Shown: one piece after another, positions 8,366-16,234 of the stretch
How the letters are laid out: each line of letters begins with the position of its first letter
Numbering within the stretch: the stretch's first letter is position 1
NCBI GenBank assembly: GCA_938028845.1
Contig: CALIZJ010000018.1
Coordinates: forward strand, 1 to 32,778
Reading direction: 5' to 3'
Length of the DNA stretch: 32,778 nt
Origin: an uncultured Blautia sp.
GTDB lineage: Bacteria; Bacillota; Clostridia; Lachnospirales; Lachnospiraceae
The notes under the pieces: generated by a model
What the model was told of the DNA's origin: nothing
Databases searched by the model: none
The model's input: the letters and a program-made list of their open reading frames with translations, nothing else
Program-made: the position numbers and the translations under genes

Positions 8366-9220
8366 TTATCCCTTTACTGCTCCTGTTGTCAAGCCTTCCA
8401 CGATCTGGTTACTAAACATACAGTATACAATAATCGTAGGTGCTATGGCAATAATGATCGCTGCAAACATCTGTACATAATTGGTTGCATAGGGACCCAC
8501 GAAATAGGTCAGTGTGACCGGAAGAGTTTTCTTATTAGGATCCGATATAAATACCATTGCCAGAAGAAGCTCATTCCAGTTTCCTACGAAGGTCATCAGG
8601 CCGGATACAAAAAAGCCGGTTCTGCAAAGGGGCAGGGCAATTTTGAAAAAGCAGCCGTAAATCCCGCATCCGTCGATGGCAGCCGCTTCAAACAATTCTC
8701 CCGGCATGGATTTGAAAAATCCGGTAAGAAGGAAAATCGTCATAGGCAGCGAGAAAGTGATATAAGGCAGCATCAGCCCGAACCTAGAATTAGTAAGCCC
8801 AAGGTTTGCAAACCGAACAAAAAGCGGGATCAGAATACAGTGTACCGGCACCATCATTCCGATCAGGAAAAAGGTATGCATTCCTTCGGAAAGCTTCCAC
8901 TTCATCCTGGCAATAGCAAAAGCCGCCATTGCTCCAAAAAACAGGCTGACAACCAGTGTAACACCGCACACCAGAAGAGAATTTAACAGGGCAATTCCCA
9001 ACTTGCCCATAGTCCATGCTTCTGCATAGTTGACAAACTGCATAGCCTTAGGAAAAGAAAATGGCGAAGCCATAACCTCTGCATTGTCTTTTAAAGAAAC
9101 CGAAAGCATCCATAACAAGGGGGCTATATAGATAACGGCAAGGATCACCAGAAACGCATAAATAATAATGAGTACCGGCTTAACATGTCCTTTTTGATTT
9201 TTCATCATTGTTTTTTCCAT
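8366..9220 (-). CDS. CUT1 sugar ABC transporter permease, MalG type
   Basis: A 284-residue integral membrane protein with about six membrane segments. The permease EAA loop, EAAAIDGCGIYGCFFKIALPL, contacts the ATPase. The C-terminal end (SNQIVEGLTTGAVKG) is typical of MalG-like subunits. GGGAGGG lies 8 nt before the start codon. It follows the MalF-like gene by 14 nt and would form the heterodimeric membrane channel with it. No ATPase gene is present in the locus, so a shared MsmK/UgpC-type ATPase elsewhere is assumed. Confidence 0.92.
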   Translation of the reverse strand: MEKTMMKNQKGHVKPVLIIIYAFLVILAVIYIAPLLWMLSVSLKDNAEVMASPFSFPKAMQFVNYAEAWTMGKLGIALLNSLLVCGVTLVVSLFFGAMAAFAIARMKWKLSEGMHTFFLIGMMVPVHCILIPLFVRFANLGLTNSRFGLMLPYITFSLPMTIFLLTGFFKSMPGELFEAAAIDGCGIYGCFFKIALPLCRTGFFVSGLMTFVGNWNELLLAMVFISDPNKKTLPVTLTYFVGPYATNYVQMFAAIIIAIAPTIIVYCMFSNQIVEGLTTGAVKG

Positions 9221-9234
9221 ATTAAATTCCCTCC

Positions 9235-10122
9235 CTAGCCTTCGTATGTTTCTGTTTTAATGACTTTCTTTACCAACAGTGTAACAACCAGACACAGGAT
9301 CAGAAGGATAACAGAGATAGCGCTTGCATATCCATATTTAAAATAGTTAAACCCTTCCGCATACAACTGTGTGGCAAGGACCTCTGTCCTGTGGTTTGGT
9401 CCGCCTTGGGTCATATTGTAGACCAGGTCGAAGAATTTCAAAGAACCGATGCAGTTCAGTGAAAGAGAAGTAATGACCATAGGCTTTACCAGCGGCATGG
9501 TGATGTAGCGGAATGCTTTTACCTTGGAAGCTCCGTCAATGGCAGCAGCCTCATAAATGTCTCTGGAAATGCCGGTGATCTGCGCCATGTAAAGCATCAT
9601 ATTCTGTCCCACATACTGCCACAAAGCCACAAAGGCGATCACCCACATAGGCAGCACGATAAATCCGCTGGATTCCATCAGCCACAGGGGACCTTCAATA
9701 CCGAATTTTGCTAAAAGCTGGTTAATACCGATCTTGGGGTTAAACATAAATGCCCACAAAAGGCCCAATGCAGCGGAAGACAATACACAGGGAAGATAAT
9801 AAATATTTTTAAACAGGTTCCTTCCCTTGGGAATATTGGTCAAAAGTACGGCCAGAAGAAGTCCTACCACCTGCTGGCTGACAGCAGAAAAGATCATGAA
9901 GAATATTGAGTTTTTCAACGCAATCCGGAAAGTAGAATCATTTGTTAAAAGTTTTTTATAATTATCCAGCCCGATAAACTTAGGCGGTGTCAGCGCGGCG
10001 TAGTCGCAGAAAGAATAATAGATCATCTGAAAGATCGGGATTACCAGAATGATCACGAACATAAGAAATGCGGGGGCTACAAAGATGCAGATAGCCTTCT
10101 TATCCCTTAGTATTTTATCCAT
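9235..10122 (-). CDS. CUT1 sugar ABC transporter permease, MalF/UgpA type
   Basis: The 295-residue permease has an N-terminal membrane segment (ICIFVAPAFLMFVIILVIPIF), about six segments in total, and the EAA loop EAAAIDGASKVKAFRYITMPL. An AAAGGAG site precedes the ATG. It pairs with the adjacent MalG-like permease and receives substrate from the binding protein encoded upstream. The gap to the binding-protein gene contains a strong hairpin (10154-10199), which probably lowers permease expression relative to the binding protein. Confidence 0.92.
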   Translation of the reverse strand: MDKILRDKKAICIFVAPAFLMFVIILVIPIFQMIYYSFCDYAALTPPKFIGLDNYKKLLTNDSTFRIALKNSIFFMIFSAVSQQVVGLLLAVLLTNIPKGRNLFKNIYYLPCVLSSAALGLLWAFMFNPKIGINQLLAKFGIEGPLWLMESSGFIVLPMWVIAFVALWQYVGQNMMLYMAQITGISRDIYEAAAIDGASKVKAFRYITMPLVKPMVITSLSLNCIGSLKFFDLVYNMTQGGPNHRTEVLATQLYAEGFNYFKYGYASAISVILLILCLVVTLLVKKVIKTETYEG

Positions 10123-10153
10123 AACTTGCTCCTTTCTTATCCCTTTTCGCTGG

Positions 10154-10199
10154 AAAGACCGCTGGCAGACACGGCTACTTCCGTTCTGCAGCGGTCTTT
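10154..10199 (-). terminator. Intercistronic hairpin between binding-protein and permease genes
   Basis: AAAGACCGCTG pairs with AGCGGTCTTT around an inner GCAGA/TCTGC stem. No long T run follows, so it is better read as a partial terminator or 3' mRNA stabiliser for the binding-protein transcript than as a full stop. Confidence 0.6.
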
Positions 10200-10243
10200 C
10201 TCTACCTATTTGTTTTCATTTTCTATTTGTTCTTCTAAACAAA

Positions 10244-11539
10244 TTATTCCCAAACATTTTCCTCATAGAAAGTCTGTACAGTCTGGAATGCTTCTTCCGG
10301 AGTCTGATTTCCAAGGAAGATTTCAACCATAGCATTGTCAAAGCAGTCGCCGGCCTCTACAGAATCCAGAGACTCATTGTAGAATCCAAATGTACCGGTG
10401 ACATTTTCCATAATATCCTGTACATACTTCAGCTGTGCAGGCGCAGCATCATAATCAATCTCAACGTCTTTGTTGATCGGGAACTTTCCGCCTACTTCTG
10501 CTGTATATTTCTGAGCAGTTTCATCGGTAAACATCTTCATAAGAGCGATTACCGCATCCTGATGTTCGGTAGTAGAGCTCATTAACAGGTTATCGGTCTT
10601 AACAATCATACGGTTTGGATCATTTGCGCCTTCGATTCCCGGGAACTGGAATACGCCGCATTTATCTTCGAATTCCGGATTGTTTCCATTCATCTGTGCG
10701 ATTGCCCAGGAGCCCTGTACAAGCATAGCGGCCTCTCCGTTATAGAAGTTTGCAGTTGCCTGGTCATTGGAATCTCCTGCTGCGGTTTCCTGGAAATACT
10801 GAGAAAGCTCCTGGAGCTTTTCACCAGCTGCAATACAGTTCTCATCGGTCCAGTTTGCCTCATGGGATGCGATCGCGTCCAGGTCTACTCCCTGACGGTC
10901 GCAGAGGTATCCAGCGATCATAGAAAGACACCATGCCGTACCTCCGGAGCAGGAAATCGGGGCATATCCGGCGTCTTTAATGGTCTGGCATACAGAAAGC
11001 AGTTCATCATAGGTAGTCGGTACTTCTACGCCTACTTCTTCAAAAATTTCTGTATTGTAGTATACGCATGCCGCTGCATAATTTGTAGGAATAGCCATAA
11101 TCTTTCCATCATAGGTCAGTCTCTCGAAGATTCCGTCTGTAAAAGACTCATACCATTCTGTTTCCTGATTGGTCAGAATGTCTGTGAGATCCGCAGCCGC
11201 GCCTGCCTCTACATACACGTCCATGTTCGGCCCCGGGTTGCAGATATATACATCCGGTGTCTGTCCAGCGGCGATCAGCGCGTTTAATTTGCCATCGTAT
11301 TCTTCCAGATTGGTAGTGATGGGAGTTACATGATACTGACCCTCATACTCGGTGTTGAAACGGTCGATGACTTCTTTGTAGCCCTTGGAAATCAAATCCT
11401 CTGTTGCTTCCAGGTCATCCCAGAACATCCATGTGATTTCTTCCACATCGTCTGCCTGTACGGTCACAGCCGCGCCGGAAAGCATCCCCGTTACCATTGC
11501 AGTAGTTAAAGCTGCTGAGATCCATGTTTTTCTCTTCAT
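10244..11539 (-). CDS. Sugar ABC transporter solute-binding protein (CUT1)
   Basis: A 431-residue extracellular binding protein of family 1. The signal sequence (residues 1-29) ends at VQA before DDVEEITWMFWDD. At the position where a lipobox would be, it reads LSGA, with alanine instead of the lipid-modified cysteine, so it looks like a signal peptidase I substrate. Typical segments follow: FNTEYEGQYHVTP, GKLNALIAAGQTPDVYI and the aromatic-rich C-terminal lobe. It is the first gene of the operon and is preceded by AGGAGG. From the operon enzymes the ligand is probably a xylo-oligosaccharide, an inference. Confidence 0.9.
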   Translation of the reverse strand: MKRKTWISAALTTAMVTGMLSGAAVTVQADDVEEITWMFWDDLEATEDLISKGYKEVIDRFNTEYEGQYHVTPITTNLEEYDGKLNALIAAGQTPDVYICNPGPNMDVYVEAGAAADLTDILTNQETEWYESFTDGIFERLTYDGKIMAIPTNYAAACVYYNTEIFEEVGVEVPTTYDELLSVCQTIKDAGYAPISCSGGTAWCLSMIAGYLCDRQGVDLDAIASHEANWTDENCIAAGEKLQELSQYFQETAAGDSNDQATANFYNGEAAMLVQGSWAIAQMNGNNPEFEDKCGVFQFPGIEGANDPNRMIVKTDNLLMSSTTEHQDAVIALMKMFTDETAQKYTAEVGGKFPINKDVEIDYDAAPAQLKYVQDIMENVTGTFGFYNESLDSVEAGDCFDNAMVEIFLGNQTPEEAFQTVQTFYEENVWE

Positions 11540-11591
11540 AAGTTACATCCTCCTTTTCTTTTTAGAAATCCTTGATTTATTTTGTAACTAA

Positions 11592-11657
11592 ATGATAGCA
11601 GTTTGAACTACATTTATCTTTGTAATTATTGTCCTGCGATTACGAATTATTGCTCTG
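11592..11657 (-). promoter_or_regulatory. Activator-type promoter of the xylo-oligosaccharide operon with 21-bp-spaced direct repeats
   Basis: On the minus strand TATCAT (11592-11597) is a -10 candidate, but the hexamer 17 nt upstream (AAGATA) is a poor -35. Two direct repeats, AATTATTGTCCTG (11624-11636) and AATTATTGCTCTG (11645-11657), match at 11 of 13 positions and start 21 bp apart. They fall at about -39 to -72 from the predicted start, where AraC-type activators bind. The rest of the 318-nt gap (11540-11857) is AT-rich and holds the plus-strand promoter listed separately. Confidence 0.45.
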
Positions 11658-11775
11658 TTTTTATTCAAAGTGTTAATTTAAACAATTTTTACTCAACATT
11701 TTTATGCATTATGTACATTTCCTTCCTGCTTATTATATAGCAATCGCATAGTTTTTTTATTTTTTATTCCCATTT

Positions 11776-11807
11776 TTGACATTTTTGTGATAATATAAAA
11801 ATATAGT
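11776..11807 (+). promoter_or_regulatory. Putative promoter of the AraC-type regulator
   Basis: A perfect TTGACA lies at 11776-11781. The -10 is uncertain: TATAGT at 11802-11807 needs a 20-nt spacer, while AAATAT at 11799-11804 fits a 17-nt spacer. An extended -10 (TGTGATAAT, 11786-11794) without a good -35 is an alternative. Confidence 0.35.
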
Positions 11808-11857
11808 CACCGCAACTTTTTATTTGTTAAAAATTGCTCAAGCAGAGGGATCTACAT

Positions 11858-12724
11858 ATGATTGAAAACCTCAAAGGAATTCACGAAACTGTAAATTATA
11901 AAAACAATATGAATATCCGTCTATATAATAATGATGAAGACGAGGATTATCCGCCTCACTGGCATATTCCTTTTGAAGTGATCATGCCTATTGAAAATGG
12001 ATATCTAGCCAAATGCGGAGACCGGCGCTACGAACTCAATGAGAAGGATATCCTTATTATCTGCCCGGGAACGATTCATGAACTTTGGGCTCCAAAATCT
12101 GGACAGCGAATGATATTTCAGGCATCTCTGTCAGAAATAAATTCCAGTGAATTAGATGTGCTCACATCCATCATTAGCCCTGCCATACTGATCACTCCCC
12201 ATACACAAACGGGAGTGTCTGCAGACATTCATAGAGAAATCTACGATCGAATGTTGAAAATAAAAGAGGAAATGGCCCTGTCACTTCCATATCATCTGCC
12301 TTTGATCTATACTTATTTTCTTCAGATTTTAACACTAGTAGGTCGAAAACAGATGGAAATCATCCAAAATGACTTTCACACCAAACACAACAAGCCCCAG
12401 GAATACATGGAAAAGTTCCTCCGGGTGACCAACTATATCAACGACCATTATTTAGAAGACCTGACTTTGGATGAGATTGCCTCTCTGGCAGGTTTCAGCA
12501 AATACCATTTTACCCGCTTGTTCCGTCAGTATGCCGGCACCTCTTTTTACAGATACCTAAACCAAAAGAGAATTTCCCATGCCAAAGATCTTCTCCTAGA
12601 TCCTGCTCTCTCTGTTACCGATGTGGCCCTGGAGTCCGGATTTACCAGTATTTCCGCCTTCCTTCGTATGTTCCGCCTCTCCACTGGCTGCACTCCTACA
12701 GAATTCCGAAAATTATATCGATAA
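11858..12724 (+). CDS. AraC-family transcriptional regulator with cupin sensor domain
   Basis: 288 residues from the ATG at 11858, which has AGAGGGA 7 nt upstream; an in-frame TTG at 11834 is less likely. The N-terminal cupin-like domain (about 15-100) includes DYPPHWHIPFEVIMPIENG and a PGTIHELW motif, typical of sugar-sensing AraC_binding domains. The C-terminal pair of helix-turn-helices (about 185-285) contains LTLDEIASLAGFSKYHFTRLFRQYAG and VTDVALESGFTSISAFLRMFR, a clear AraC/XylS signature. It is divergent from the transporter operon and probably activates it in response to an imported sugar through the repeats at 11624-11657. Confidence 0.9.
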   Translation: MIENLKGIHETVNYKNNMNIRLYNNDEDEDYPPHWHIPFEVIMPIENGYLAKCGDRRYELNEKDILIICPGTIHELWAPKSGQRMIFQASLSEINSSELDVLTSIISPAILITPHTQTGVSADIHREIYDRMLKIKEEMALSLPYHLPLIYTYFLQILTLVGRKQMEIIQNDFHTKHNKPQEYMEKFLRVTNYINDHYLEDLTLDEIASLAGFSKYHFTRLFRQYAGTSFYRYLNQKRISHAKDLLLDPALSVTDVALESGFTSISAFLRMFRLSTGCTPTEFRKLYR

Positions 12725-12727
12725 AAA

Positions 12728-12822
12728 ATCACAGCCTGCTCCTCTGTTTTTATCACTCTCTTGTATGCGGTATTAAGATTGTCGCTTCTGAGAATAGTTT
12801 CAAGCATCTGCTGACTTCTCAT
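12728..12822 (-). pseudogene. Remnant of a group II intron-encoded reverse transcriptase (N-terminus only)
   Basis: From ATG 12822 the minus strand encodes MRSQQMLETILRSDNLNTAY followed by KRVIK, which closely resembles the start of group II intron reverse transcriptase/maturases (pattern ILxxENLxxAYKRVxxNKGAxGVDGM). The next family residues continue after a 1-nt deletion in an A run, as NRGAGCD. Similarity then stops 3 bp short of the AraC stop codon. About 32 residues of a protein normally 400-600 long remain, so this is dead. I could not identify the intron's ribozyme domains or ends. The recognition is from memory of the family motif, not from a search. Confidence 0.6.
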
Positions 12823-12877
12823 GGCAAGCTTTTTACTCCATGGCCGCGAATATTCTATCGCCTTTATCCTATCTATG

Positions 12878-12922
12878 AGACCTCCGGCAAGAGAGCTTAT
12901 ACTTCTCTTACCGGAGGTCTTT
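12878..12922. terminator. Hairpin terminator between the convergent AraC gene and transporter operon
   Basis: AGACCTCCGG (12878-12887) pairs perfectly with CCGGAGGTCT (12911-12920), extended by AAGAGA/TCTCTT. A short TTT follows on the plus strand. It probably serves both the AraC gene and the operon ending at 12960. The T runs are short, so efficiency is uncertain. Confidence 0.65.
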
Positions 12923-12959
12923 CATAAAAATAAAATACTTATTTTATTCAGGAAGTCTT

Positions 12960-13826
12960 TTATTCCTTTACACTTCCCATTGCCACTCCCTGTACGATCT
13001 GTCTGGAAAGGACCAGATACACAAGGATCACTGGAAAAATAGAAAAAGCTATCATCATGTAAACCTGCCCCATATCAAACTTCAGCCAGTCTGCCGCACG
13101 AAGCTGGGCGATCAGGATAGGAAGCGTCTTTTTGCTGTCATCGTGAAGGACAAGCGCCGGAATAAAATAATTATTCCAACTGGTTACAAAGGTAAAGATC
13201 GCCTGAACCGCAATGGCCGGTTTCATAAGGGGGATCACAATATGGTTAAAAGTACGAAACTCCCCGGAACCATCTATCCTGGCAGCCTCAATAAGAGCCT
13301 GGGGAAGCATACTTTCCATATACTGCTTCATATAGAAAAAAGTGACCGGAGCTGCAATGGTCGTACACACCAGAGGAATAAAAGAATCCTCCAGCTTCAT
13401 AGCCGATACCAGCTGCACAAATCCCAGGGCTGTCACCTGTGTGGGGATCATCATGATCATCAGGATAAAGGGATAAATATACTTTTTCAGACGGAAGTCA
13501 TAGGCATGGATGGCATATGCAGTCATAGTGGAAAAATACACAGAAAGCACTGCGCTTGAGCCCGCCACAATAAAACTGTTCACCATCCCCTGCCAGATCG
13601 GGAGTGTTCCATGAACCAGGGTTGTCCAGTTTTCCAGGGCGTGTGTACTTGGCAAAAGGGTAAAGCCCGCCTGTAATTCCCCATTGGAACGGGTGGCATT
13701 CACGAACAGAATATAAAACCAAAACAAACAAAAGAAGCTGATCACAAGCAGAACAATATAGGCCACCGTTCTTCTGGTTTTCAGGCCGAGCCCTTTTTTC
13801 AGCCCGTTCTTCTCTTTCTTATCCAT
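12960..13826 (-). CDS. CUT1 sugar ABC transporter permease, MalG type (second system)
   Basis: 288 residues with about six membrane segments, a lysine-rich cytoplasmic N-terminus, the EAA loop EAARIDGSGEFRTFNHIVIPL, and a C-terminal SRQIVQGVAMGSVKE typical of MalG-like subunits. The start follows the MalF-like stop codon by 5 nt, and its ribosome binding site (AGAAGGGGG) overlaps that gene's end, so translation is probably coupled. It is the last gene of the lacI operon. From the neighbouring GH94 gene the substrate is probably cellobiose or cellodextrin. Confidence 0.92.
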   Translation of the reverse strand: MDKKEKNGLKKGLGLKTRRTVAYIVLLVISFFCLFWFYILFVNATRSNGELQAGFTLLPSTHALENWTTLVHGTLPIWQGMVNSFIVAGSSAVLSVYFSTMTAYAIHAYDFRLKKYIYPFILMIMMIPTQVTALGFVQLVSAMKLEDSFIPLVCTTIAAPVTFFYMKQYMESMLPQALIEAARIDGSGEFRTFNHIVIPLMKPAIAVQAIFTFVTSWNNYFIPALVLHDDSKKTLPILIAQLRAADWLKFDMGQVYMMIAFSIFPVILVYLVLSRQIVQGVAMGSVKE

Positions 13827-13831
13827 AAGCC

Positions 13832-14743
13832 CTACCCCCTTCTCTTGTCATTGCCGGACACTTTAAAGACAATGAGGCTTAAGATGCCGGTCATGATAAA
13901 CAGAACTACCGACAGCGCTCCTGCCATTCCATAATTCTTACTGTAAAGATGTTTATTCAAAAACATGATCAGCGTCATTGTCTCACGCATGGGATCGCCG
14001 GTTCCGTTTGTCAGGATCTGCGGCACATCAAAAAGCTGAAGCCCGCCGATCAAAGATGTGATCACTACGTACACAAGAATGGGCCGGAGCAGCGGAAGGG
14101 TAATCTTAAAAAATACCTGTCCGGAAGTGGCCCCATCCACTTCCGCAGCCTCAAACAGGCTGCCGTCTATCCCCATCATACCTGCCATCAATAAGATCGT
14201 GGTATTTCCAAACCACATCAGGCAATTCATAAAAGCAATAAGTCCCCGGGCACTCCCGGTATTGGACAGAAATTTATAGGGCGTATCAATAAAACCAATC
14301 TGCATAAGCAGGGAATTGATCGGTCCCCCATCTGAAAACAAAGTAAAAAATAACATAGCAAAGGCCGATGCCATGATCAGATTCGGAAGATAGATCACCG
14401 TCTTAAAAAAGCGGGAGCCTCGAAGCCTTAAACGCGTATCGGAAAACCAGGCTCCAAGAAGCAGTGACAAAAGGATCTGCGGGATAAAACACATGATCCA
14501 GATCACCATGGTATTTTTCGCATATTTCCAGATATCCCCGCCCTGAAACAGTTTTATATAATTTTCAAGCCCTACGAATGTAGGTCCGATCTGCGTCAGT
14601 CCAGACATATAATTTTCAAAAAAACTGTTATAAATCGTGTTTACCAGAGGGATAAACTGAAAGATCACATAAGCCAGCGTAAAGGGGATCAAAAAGATAT
14701 ATCCCCATTTCCGGTAACTGGATACTTTTCCTTTTTTCTTCAT
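13832..14743 (-). CDS. CUT1 sugar ABC transporter permease, MalF type (second system)
   Basis: About 303 residues from the ATG at 14743, which has GGAGG 10 nt upstream; a TTG at 14770 would add nine unlikely residues. It begins with lysine-rich MKKKGKVSSYRKWGY and the first membrane segment IFLIPFTLAYVIFQFIPLV, followed by the loop FFENYMSGLTQIGPTFVGLENY typical of MalF/UgpA. The EAA loop reads EAAEVDGATSGQVFFKITLPL. It forms the channel with the adjacent MalG-like permease. Confidence 0.92.
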   Translation of the reverse strand: MKKKGKVSSYRKWGYIFLIPFTLAYVIFQFIPLVNTIYNSFFENYMSGLTQIGPTFVGLENYIKLFQGGDIWKYAKNTMVIWIMCFIPQILLSLLLGAWFSDTRLRLRGSRFFKTVIYLPNLIMASAFAMLFFTLFSDGGPINSLLMQIGFIDTPYKFLSNTGSARGLIAFMNCLMWFGNTTILLMAGMMGIDGSLFEAAEVDGATSGQVFFKITLPLLRPILVYVVITSLIGGLQLFDVPQILTNGTGDPMRETMTLIMFLNKHLYSKNYGMAGALSVVLFIMTGILSLIVFKVSGNDKRRG

Positions 14744-14777
14744 CTGCTTTTGTCCTCCGCCTTTAGGCAAAATGCCC

Positions 14778-14817
14778 GGACCGCCCCGCCTGCCTTACGG
14801 CACGGCAGACGCGGTCC
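14778..14817 (-). terminator. Intercistronic hairpin between the second binding-protein gene and its permease
   Basis: GGACCGC pairs with GCGGTCC, enclosing a GCC/GGC-rich inner stem. Only a short TTTT follows some distance on. It sits in the same place as the hairpin at 10154-10199 in the first transporter operon, which argues for a stoichiometry-setting role. Confidence 0.55.
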
Positions 14818-14870
14818 TGATTTGCTGGGTTTATACCGGCTTCATTCTATAGACTTCTCAAACACATTTT

Positions 14871-16205
14871 TTAATGGGTAAGCTCCGGGTATTTTTCCTG
14901 AACTGCCGTATAGAAAAGCTCCAGCGCTTCTTCCAGTGTGGCATTGTCTTCAAAATAGTTCTTCATAGCATTCTGGAATTCTTCGTTGCATCCCTGGTCG
15001 TAAGGGGACAGATTGCTAAGATCCAGGTTTTCCACGCCTGCGCAATAAATTCCCAATGGATTCTGCCCTCCCAGGATCTGGCTGGAATAGCTGGTATCCT
15101 CAGCCATTTCGTTCATAACAGTCTGATTGTTTACAAAATCATCGTCATCCACTACGATTTCTTTCATCACTTCATCGTCTGTGGTCATCTTTAACATAAT
15201 GTCTTTGATCACTTCCGTGTTATCTGTTCCTTCTGCCGCACAGATCCATGTGCCGCCCCAGAAGAAGCCCTGGGGCCCTTCTGTCGCGCCCCAGCCGCCT
15301 GCATTGCCAATGCTGCCTTCTGTATCTGCTGCCATGGAAAAGTTTACCAGCCATGCAGGCCCGAAGTAGCAGAATACTTTTCCTTCCGGATAAAAGCCCT
15401 TGCTCCAGTCATCGCTCCACAGCTCATGGGTTCCGGTCTCTCCTGCATCTACTAATTCTTTTGCGTCTTCCACCCATTTCATAATATTGTCATCAATATT
15501 GATCTTTCCATCTTCTACCCATTTGGAGGTAACATTATTAGAGTATACACGATAGGAGTCGTTTACAGAAGACATGATAGAATAGCCTGCCTCTTTCATC
15601 GTCGCGGCTGTGCTTTTAAAAGCATCCCAATCCTTTACATATTCCTGTACTTCTGCCGGATCGTCCGTGCCGAGCACTTCTTTGGCAGCTTCTCTGTTAT
15701 AGAAGAGAACGCCCGGGCAGCCCTGCCAGGAAAGGCCTTTTAAGACACCGTTTGAGTCTGTCACCACATCTTTTGTATATTGATACTGTTTTTCCAGATC
15801 TGCATCTGTAATGCCAAGGTCTGCCACAGACATGGTATATTCGCTGTCCACATATTTTAACGAATAGTCCGCTTCTACCAGAAACATGTCGATCTTATCA
15901 TCTGTGGCTGCATCCGCCTGTTTTAAAAGTGTCGCGTCCAGGTTATTCTGGTATGCGTTGTCATCGTTTGGAGTGATATTCCAGTTTACTGTGATATCGC
16001 CGATTTTTCCTGTGGTGGCATCCACTTCTTCATAGTCCGCATAATGATCAGTGATCCTGGTCTTAAATTCTTCGTTCCAGCAGTAAATATTAAGGACAGA
16101 TCCCTGTTCTGCGCCTTCATCCCCGGCATATACGGCAGCCGCACTGCCAAAAACCGTCCCCATCATCGCTGCACAAAGGGTTATACTCATCAGTTTCCTT
16201 TTCAT
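14871..16205 (-). CDS. Sugar ABC transporter solute-binding protein (second system)
   Basis: 444 residues. The signal sequence MKRKLMSITLCAAMMGTVFG is followed by SAAAVYA, with likely cleavage after residue 27 (VYA before GDEG). The lipobox position reads VFGS, with serine where cysteine would be; Cys11 is in the wrong context for a lipobox. The mature protein starts with SVLNIYCWNEEFKTRI and has features of cluster-1 binding proteins, including aromatic stretches (GPAWLVNFSM, GFFWGGTWICA) suited to stacking on sugar rings. A near-perfect AAGGAGGT site precedes it. It follows lacI by 29 nt in the same operon. A cello-oligosaccharide ligand is inferred from the GH94 neighbour. Confidence 0.9.
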   Translation of the reverse strand: MKRKLMSITLCAAMMGTVFGSAAAVYAGDEGAEQGSVLNIYCWNEEFKTRITDHYADYEEVDATTGKIGDITVNWNITPNDDNAYQNNLDATLLKQADAATDDKIDMFLVEADYSLKYVDSEYTMSVADLGITDADLEKQYQYTKDVVTDSNGVLKGLSWQGCPGVLFYNREAAKEVLGTDDPAEVQEYVKDWDAFKSTAATMKEAGYSIMSSVNDSYRVYSNNVTSKWVEDGKINIDDNIMKWVEDAKELVDAGETGTHELWSDDWSKGFYPEGKVFCYFGPAWLVNFSMAADTEGSIGNAGGWGATEGPQGFFWGGTWICAAEGTDNTEVIKDIMLKMTTDDEVMKEIVVDDDDFVNNQTVMNEMAEDTSYSSQILGGQNPLGIYCAGVENLDLSNLSPYDQGCNEEFQNAMKNYFEDNATLEEALELFYTAVQEKYPELTH

Positions 16206-16234
16206 CTTATTACCTCCTTAAAATTTTTTCATTT

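Noticed and set aside
12547..12747. In-frame continuation of the reverse transcriptase remnant into the AraC gene
   Set aside because: The minus-strand frame stays open, but family similarity follows the shifted frame and ends at 12728. The rest is antisense to the AraC helix-turn-helix.
16171..16175. Cys11 of the second binding protein as a lipobox cysteine
   Set aside because: The context ITLC, only eleven residues from the start and before the end of the hydrophobic core, does not fit a lipobox.
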